Positions 57,705 to 64,000 of a stretch of DNA of 64,000 nucleotides are shown here, one piece after another. Below the pieces are notes generated by a model. It was given only the letters and a program-made list of their open reading frames with translations, was not told where the DNA came from and ran no database searches. How positions within the stretch are numbered: the stretch's first letter is position 1; each line of letters begins with the position of its first letter. This stretch comes from Juglans regia (lineage: Eukaryota > Streptophyta > Magnoliopsida > Fagales > Juglandaceae): contig NC_049909.1 in NCBI RefSeq assembly GCF_001411555.2, forward strand, positions 12,954,686 through 13,018,685, read 5' to 3'. The position numbers and the translations under genes were made by a program.

Positions 57705-58213
57705 GAGAATACAGCAGTAGCTTTCTTGGTTATATCCTCACCAAAACCGGAAGAATAAGGTTGGAAAAGGAAATGTGTTTTCATGGTATGGATTAGCATC
57801 GAGATGCAAGGATATAGATTGGGTTGTGAGAGGGAGGGGATTGGATTGAGAAAATGGAGTGGGGCCTAGAAAAGAGGTTGAAAGTTAACTCGCAGCTGGG
57901 TTTGAACTAGTGGGGATAATTGGACAAGACAAATTGTATCACATTCATGACTCTAATAACTCATTCCCCATCTAGAGGCATCCCCATCTCTTTTTTATAC
58001 AAATATTCTCTATCCTCTTTCCTTGATCTGTTCTTGATAAGTGAGCAATGTTCCTTTCAAATTTCATCTACCAAAATGTTGCTCTATACCTAAATGTTGA
58101 CAACATATTCATATCGATACTGAATGTCTGTATATGGCCACTATTGGAGAAAGGGTTCCTTTTGATGATGTAGTCACTAACAATTTTGTTACTTCTCTGA
58201 TCTCTGTAACTTA
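57705..58213. other. Spacer between DUF868 copy and solo LTR
   Basis: Probable 3' UTR of the DUF868 copy, then unassigned DNA. It ends in the target site GCTTT (58214-58218) of the solo LTR. Confidence 0.4.
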
Positions 58214-58218
58214 GCTTT

Positions 58219-60698
58219 TGTAACGCCCCAAACCCGGGTGGCTTGGAGAATTACTACTTGTCACTCAAAAACATGTCTCCCAACACATCCAAAGAAAAAT
58301 TCTCCAAAAACTTTATAAATGAAATCAATCTAAAATCTTCTCAATAATCTCATTACAAACTCCACACAAACTTTAATGCAATAATAATAAATCAAAGGGG
58401 TCCATAACCTCCCAGTAATAGTAACATACCAAACTGAAAACACCATAGGTCCTACTAAACCCAAACATATAATTAAAACTCAAAGGCATTAAAAACTAAG
58501 AACATCAAGAGTCCTTATTCCAACTACATCTCCTCAGCTTAATCCATGTTCACCAATCTAATCCAAGTCCTCATTTGGACTCTCCACATCATCTGAAAAA
58601 TATTATCATGATAGGGGGTGAGTTATCACAACTCAGTAAGCAGAAATCATATGCTAGCGTGCAAACATGAGCATTTATAAAGTAGAGTATGCAGAATAAA
58701 ATATTTTCCAGAGTTATCATGCAGAACAGAACATATTTTCAAAATAACAGAGCGATGGTTTTAAAACAAATAAAACCCATGGTACTTTGGCATAACATAA
58801 ACTGAGTATCATCATCAGATCAAAACAGAGCATCAAACAGAGCAGAGACCATGTTTCACCCCCGTGGTAGGGTTGTGCTAACCCCGGTGGCCAAACCAGG
58901 CAGAGACAGAGGTGAAATCTTTCCTTTATTCTTCTCGGAGCCCCGAGTGTGCACACAGGAAAGACCACAATAAAACCACTTTGTTTCCAAAGTGGGTGCA
59001 CTCAGAGACAGAGAAGTTGGTACCAACCCAAACAGAGCAGAGCATAACAGAGCAGAGCAGAGCAAAGTAGAGACAGAGTCAGATACAAAAACCAGTACAC
59101 CATGCCAAAGGTTTTCAGATGTTATATCAAAATAATACAGAGTACCAAAACAGAACCAGACAGTTTACTCACGTTGAACACAAAAACCAGAACATCTTTC
59201 TAAATAAATGCACAACTTTTCATATTCTCAATATCGCTCTTTTTCCAGATTTCAAAAACCACATGACAAAATTTAGCTCATGTCTACACAATGCATGTCA
59301 GAACATATTTTTCTCTTTTCCACACAGATTTCATGAATAACAAATAAACGACCGAGGTTGGTTTTATTTTTCCCAAGTTCCCATTTCACCACAAAAAATA
59401 TGCAAAGTTTTCAGAAAATCAACCTCAGTCTCAAATAATTTGTGTAAGCCTAGCATAGGAACCCCGCTTACCTGACTCCTGCAGCGTATTATCTAAACCT
59501 TGAAATTGACCTCTATCAATCTCGTCGCCTATTCATAAAAAAATATATAAACTAAGTGTTAAAAGAAAATAACACAACCTCCATCTAAATAATTAAAATC
59601 CACCATTCCAAACCATATTATAGCAAAAAAATAGTTTACTAAGTCAACCAAGTAGTAATCTGGACAGCCCTAAATTCAATCCAAAATATCATATACTAAT
59701 CTTAATATTTACTAAAACACCCTCCAAAGTCAATGCCCAACACCAATAATCAAGAATTCTAAGACCATTCTAAAACAAAGTGTTGGCTTACTCACTTAAA
59801 AGACCAAGAATTAGGAATCACAAGTCACGGAAGTCCAAGAACTGACGAAATGCAAACTCAACTCACAGCAACAACAAACTGCAGAAATGAGGATAAAATC
59901 AAAATAAATTTGAAGAAGAACTGCATGAGAATGTTACGGCATTGAGAAAATCCAGCAAAAGTTCAATGCCTACCCGAAACACACCAACCCGAAATAATCC
60001 CACGCACAGCAACTAGAAACTCACGGCCAAAACAGAAAACTGCAGAAAAATGAAGATAAATCAAACCCAAAACTAAGAAGCAGAATTCGCACGGTTACAG
60101 AAGGAGAAACCGAAACTTGGATGAGAAAGAAACCCTTACCAATCGAAATGAAGGCTGGGAAAAATGATGCTCACTAATTCGTAGAGGGAGTACCGAAAAG
60201 CAAAAGGAGAGGAAGAGGAAGTGCAGTAATCGGTAACCCACTGAAACAGATGCAGCGCATGAGAGAAAGTCTAAGCCATGTGATTCAAAATCACGAAATC
60301 ACCCAAAGCAAACAAGGAGAGATGATCGGCGAAAAATGATTTACCTGTTGGGGAGTCTGACTGCACGAGAGAAACCCAGAAAAAAACAGAAGGAAAATAA
60401 ACGAAACAGAAACCGCAACAATGAGGAAATATTCGGAACCTCAAATCAATGCCAACAAATGGAAATGAAGAAGAAACCGAGAGAAATTAAGGAAACGTGG
60501 GAGAGAAGGAGAGGTCTGGACGTGAGAAAGAAAAATAAAATCAGAAACTGAAAGAGAGAAAGAGGGAGAAAGAAACGGGAGGGAAAACAGAAAGGAAAAC
60601 AAAACTTACCTAAACGATGCCGTTCAGACTAAACACGAAAATGGCTGGGCCATTTTCACGCACGGACCGGGCCACTGATGAAGAAACTGGGCCTTACA
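58219..60698. mobile_element. Solo LTR, 2.5 kb, Ty3/gypsy (Tekay-like) type
   Basis: Begins TGTAACGCCCCAAACC and ends GGGCCTTACA. These ends are inverted (TGTAA-GCCC) as in long LTRs of Tekay/Del-type chromoviruses. A perfect 5-bp duplication, GCTTT, flanks it (58214-58218 and 60699-60703). No gag, pol or primer-binding site lies inside or next to it. It therefore looks like the product of recombination between two LTRs. Its class is inferred from length and ends only. Confidence 0.78.
59030..59071. repeat. CAGAG-rich short tandem repeats in the solo LTR
   Basis: Repeated ACAGAGCAGAGCA units. The nearby stretch 58800-58920 also carries dispersed CAGAG words. Confidence 0.6.
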
Positions 60699-60703
60699 GC
60701 TTT

Positions 60704-61369
60704 TTATCTCAACAACTATATAAGAACATTTACTCTATAGTCTGGAGTAAGTACTCATTTTGAGTGCAAAAGCTTGTGCTGAAAATAATACTATTTTTTA
60801 TCGTTTATTAACATAACCTTATTGATTTTGACACTAATTTGGATGGTGGTCGGTGAACACAAGGACAATCTGATAAACAAGAGGAACAAACAGTCGAGGA
60901 TAATGATGAACACAAGCTACTAGATAATGATGAGAACAAGAAAAATTGAATAGTGTTTGATAAACTATTGCAAATGTAGTGTTTAATAAACCAATGCAAC
61001 AGAATAGCATATAAACTATACTAACGGTGGTGTTTGATAAAACTATGTGGCAGAATAGCATATGATGTATGTATATCCGAATATTTCTATCAACACACAC
61101 AAGGGCTCCCCATTGATTGTATGGAAGCCAAATATGTCTATATCATTTTTTTTAACTTTTTATGGTACTAGAGTCAAGAGAATAAATCTATTTGCAAGTC
61201 TGCTTATTGATACACCTCAAGCACATTGATGCAGAAAACTTCTATTTCAGCTAACATTAAAGTGTATTGGTGCCTTAATTTTTTTTTTTTTTTTTTTATA
61301 ACTGTAATGAGCCTCAAAACAAGTGATGTGATCACATGCCGTGTGATATCTCATATGATACAGATAATG
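60704..61369. other. Intergenic DNA after the solo LTR
   Basis: No gene seen. T-run at 61280-61299. AGAATAGCATATRA words recur near 61003 and 61053, a small local duplication. Confidence 0.4.
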
Positions 61370-62041
61370 GTAGATTGTGTATAGGATCCCACATTGTTTG
61401 GGAAGAAAAAGTTTTTGCAATTTATAAGGTTCTAATGAGATTTCAATTGTATTATTGACTAGTCTTTTTAGAGTACAGGCTATGTAGTTTGGATCTTCTA
61501 TTAGGGAGTTACACGCCGACTTATTATTAGCGGTACAACTCGAACAACAATTTTACATTAAAGATGGCTAAATAAATTCTTAATTTTCTTCCCCCACTTC
61601 ACGAAATGTCATCACCGAATCATTTTCAGTCCTTGTTAATCTTCACCATTTGAACACTATGAAACTCACCAGGGACAGTCACCTTTTGTGGAAGGTGCAG
61701 CTTGTCCCCATCTCCATGGGAGAAACTAATTGGTTACATGGATGGGACTACCCCTCCACCTGCTCAAAAGTATTGCTTCAATAGATAGTTGACACTCGGA
61801 GTGTTGTCAAGTTGCAAACCTAATTGGACAGGTGCCTTATCAAAAGGATCTGATCCGGTTGAGATCTTTTCTTGCTAATACTAAAGTGTCTAGTACATTA
61901 TTGCAGTTTTTCTCTGTTCTAAGCATGTTGAATATAATTGACTATATTCTACAAATTGGCCAAAAGGCAAGAGAAATTGATGTATCTGGAAATTCTGATT
62001 TCACAAGCGTTGCAGCTACCTCAGGGCTGAAGTTCACTTAA
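61370..62041 (+). mobile_element. Decayed copia fragment: LTR-like sequence and gag start
   Basis: 61378-61560 has LTR-like wording (GTGTATAGGATCCCACATTG, then TTGACTAGTC and GGGAGTTACACGCC). At about 61660-61780 the plus strand encodes KLTRDSHLLWKVQLVPISMG, then after a frameshift KLIGYMDGTTPPPAQ, the copia gag N-terminal signature. The rest is too decayed to name. Confidence 0.55.
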
Positions 62042-62940
62042 CAGAAGTTTCTACTTAAAAAACACAAAATTAAAAAACAAAAATCGAAGACTCGCATGGT
62101 TCCATTGCATCTCAAAGCTTGTGAAGGATCACATTCTTCCAAATATTTCCATAATTAAACCAAGGATTACATCAACATTTAGAGGCCATCTCAGTCCATA
62201 CACCATATCAGCAAAGAAGTTTCATTATTACTTTGTTGTTTCAAGCCCCTCTTGTGGAGTAGAAATAGGCAAGTAATAATAAATGATATGATGCTTACCG
62301 GATTATCTTTTAAGGGTCAAACACCCACATCATCATCATCGACATAAACAACAACAAAAGCTGGTGTCGAAAACAAAGTTATATAATGGCATGAGCAATG
62401 ATACAATGGAAAAATGTTGGCACCACTTGAGCATTATTGTCTGATACAAAAGCAATAATAGAATAGGCATATCGATGAAGATTTTACACATGAAACATCC
62501 GTTGTGACATGGCACCCATACGATTGATGCAGCTAAATGACACCCAAGCACGCAGATAATTAAGAAATAATTTTGGAACAAACTCATCGATTTGTTGAAC
62601 TACCAACAGTCCAAGTAGTGCAGGTTATTTGTGTTCATTTTGGTCCAAAACCAAACCATTTTGCTAGGAAGAACACAGGCTTTCCATGGGAGCTGCCATC
62701 AGATGATTTTTGTGAAGGTGCTGTTGAAGGAGGTTGCACTGGTAATGACCTAGGTTTATCTGGAACAGAGAATTGGTGTCAATGACTACAGGTTTTGAAG
62801 CATGGATTAGAATTAATAAGAATATGGTCTACAGAGTTGGTAAATCTCACAGTAAAGAAGGGCTATATGGTGACTTACCTTGGTAAATTCTCTTCTATTC
62901 AGAAGATAAAAATATGCATTAAAGGTATAAGGAATGAGAT
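62042..62940. other. Intergenic DNA downstream of the DHHA2-like gene
   Basis: No gene assigned. The plus-strand frame 62573-62785 (with HFARKNTGFPWELPSDDF) is open but unrecognised. It would lie in the 3' flank of the minus-strand gene at 62941. Confidence 0.35.
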
Positions 62941-63916
62941 TTAACCTGATTTGGGTGAAACCTTGTTAGGTTTTGAACTTCTCATTTTGCTAGGATTCTT
63001 ATCAAAATGAATTTTGATGTCTTCATGGTCAGATATTGTGGCCGACTTTCTCTCTAGAACCCCTTGCTCCAGACGTGCCACACCATTTTGGTCACCTATA
63101 ATGAACAAGAACTCAGAAAAGAGAATAAAAAACCAAAATTTTGCACTTTCAAAGGAAGACTGCAAATTGTGAAAAGCACATGAATGTTGTGACCAATAAG
63201 GGTAATGCTACATATAGTCGTGGAGTGCGTAAGCGCCGTACAGTCACTCTGAAAAAGAACGTGGTCCACTACTAAAAAATTAATTTTTTTCATGTGAGTC
63301 CCGTATTTATTCATTTTTTTCAAAGTGTACGGTACTTACGCACTCATAACTGGAACTATTATTTCTTGACAAAGAAAGATGTTAGCGCTGGAAAGAAGTT
63401 AGTAAAAATGTTTAAGTCTGAAGAATCGTCATATCGAATAGGAAATCAATTCTAACCATCGAAAGTGCCCGTCACCTATGAAATCCTGTCCTCAGACCAG
63501 AGACAACGGGACAGACAAGATTGATCAATGGGAATCATTGGCCAAAATTAAAAAAAATCATTTACGTGATTATAACTTTAGATACATAGAAAATGCAACT
63601 ATAGGCAGCATACCTTCGTAAGGACGTTTCCCATAGCTCTGCTGCAAAGCTTCAAGAAAAGATTTGTCTATTTGATCTTGAATTACTGACAAGGTACAAA
63701 AGAATCAGATGCTTTAGATCATGACAAAAGAAACGACTTCACACATTCTTGTTAACAGTTCTGGAAGAGTCATGAAAACATACACTGATCAAAAATAGCA
63801 TATCTGTAATTGGGGGCTGTGCCAACCAATAGCAACTGGACTGCCTCTGAATCTCTAGTCATAGATGATTTATCATATGCACTCAAATTCTTTGTGTCTA
63901 ATAGGATACCTGCAAG
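62941..63916 (-). CDS. Partial gene: probable DHH/DHHA2 phosphoesterase (PRUNE-like), last exons
   Basis: Three exons on the minus strand join in frame: 63916-63784, 63685-63614 and 63095-62941, ending TAA. Joined residues include LAGILLDTKNLSAYDKSSMT, then RDSEAVQLLLVGTAPNY, then LIQDQIDKSFLEALQQSYGK and a polar basic tail. GILLDT followed by T-RD-EAV is the DHHA2 pattern of PRUNE-type exopolyphosphatases and family II pyrophosphatases. The catalytic DHH part must lie upstream, beyond 64000. Splice sites: acceptor TTTCAG and donor GTATGT for the first exon seen, GTATGC and TATAG for the next intron. The last exon could splice on at CAG|GTTAAA instead of stopping. The 518-bp intron 63096-63613 carries a MITE. 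Family assignment is moderate; the exon joins are firmer. Confidence 0.55.
63205..63353. mobile_element. MITE (family B) inside an intron
   Basis: Inverted ends: ATAGTCGTGGAGTGCGTAAG on the left; the right end in reverse complement reads CCAGTTATGAGTGCGTAAGT. Same layout as copies at 24973 and 46760. It lies in the intron between the last two exons of the DHHA2-like gene. Confidence 0.65.
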
Positions 63917-64000
63917 CTGAAACATATTAAAAGCCAGTGAGAAACAAGCCAATTTTTTATCAACCACTTCGTAGTAGGAAAAAAAAAATTATTGTTTTGC

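Noticed and set aside
62573..62785. Plus-strand frame with HFARKNTGFPWELP
   Set aside because: No recognised family and no start context; it could be a decayed fragment but cannot be supported.
1..64000. CRISPR arrays, bacterial operons, rRNA genes, tRNA genes, organellar genome insertions
   Set aside because: No spaced identical repeats with unique spacers, no bacterial gene order, and no rRNA or tRNA clover-leaf candidates seen by eye. The EF-Tu gene encodes a transit peptide, so it is nuclear and not a plastid insertion.

Overview
The window is nuclear DNA of a eudicot plant, most likely a woody one. It has intron-containing plant genes (WNK kinase, Di19, nuclear-encoded chloroplast EF-Tu, P-class PPR, DUF868), A/T-rich intergenic DNA and several layers of plant transposable elements. 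Short MITEs built on GAGATGAG-type repeats with TTA/TAA target duplications recall Fagales (walnut, hickory, oak relatives). That is recall from memory, not proof, and I give no species.

Layout. 1-3.8 kb: LTR debris and MITEs. 3.8-5.7 kb: an intact intronless PPR gene (minus). 5.96-12.54 kb: a decayed chromodomain Ty3/gypsy element (minus) with both LTRs, primer-binding site, polypurine tract and a 5-bp target duplication. It carries a MITE beside the polypurine tract and a 1-kb inverted-repeat element between gag and pol. 12.88-24.70 kb: one hAT transposon with inverted ends and an 8-bp target duplication. It holds a 234-bp tandem array, a 5.9-kb L1-type LINE nested inside that array (14-bp target duplication), a minisatellite and a broken hAT transposase gene. 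24.9-25.85 kb: a truncated second LINE. 25.9-30.4 kb: no recognisable gene. 30.44-33.06 kb: a Ty1/copia element lacking RT and RNase H. 34.53-37.57 kb: a Helitron with both ends, carrying a GC-rich tandemly repeated segment.

Gene-bearing part. 38.7-42.2 kb: Di19-type zinc-finger gene (plus, 5 exons). 45.0-46.5 kb: chloroplast EF-Tu (minus, intronless). 49.6-52.6 kb: WNK kinase (minus, 8 coding exons). 56.7-57.7 kb: DUF868 gene broken by one stop and one frameshift. 58.2-60.7 kb: a 2.5-kb solo LTR with 5-bp target duplication. 62.9-63.9 kb: last exons of a probable DHH/DHHA2 phosphoesterase running off the right edge.

The host genes are independent transcription units, not an operon. Their likely roles are organellar RNA processing (PPR), plastid translation (EF-Tu), kinase signalling (WNK) and stress-related transcription (Di19). 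The most informative structure is the nesting order of the elements, which gives a relative insertion history: gypsy, then its MITE and inverted-repeat passengers; hAT, then the LINE. All exon joins were made by reading frame and splice consensus by eye.
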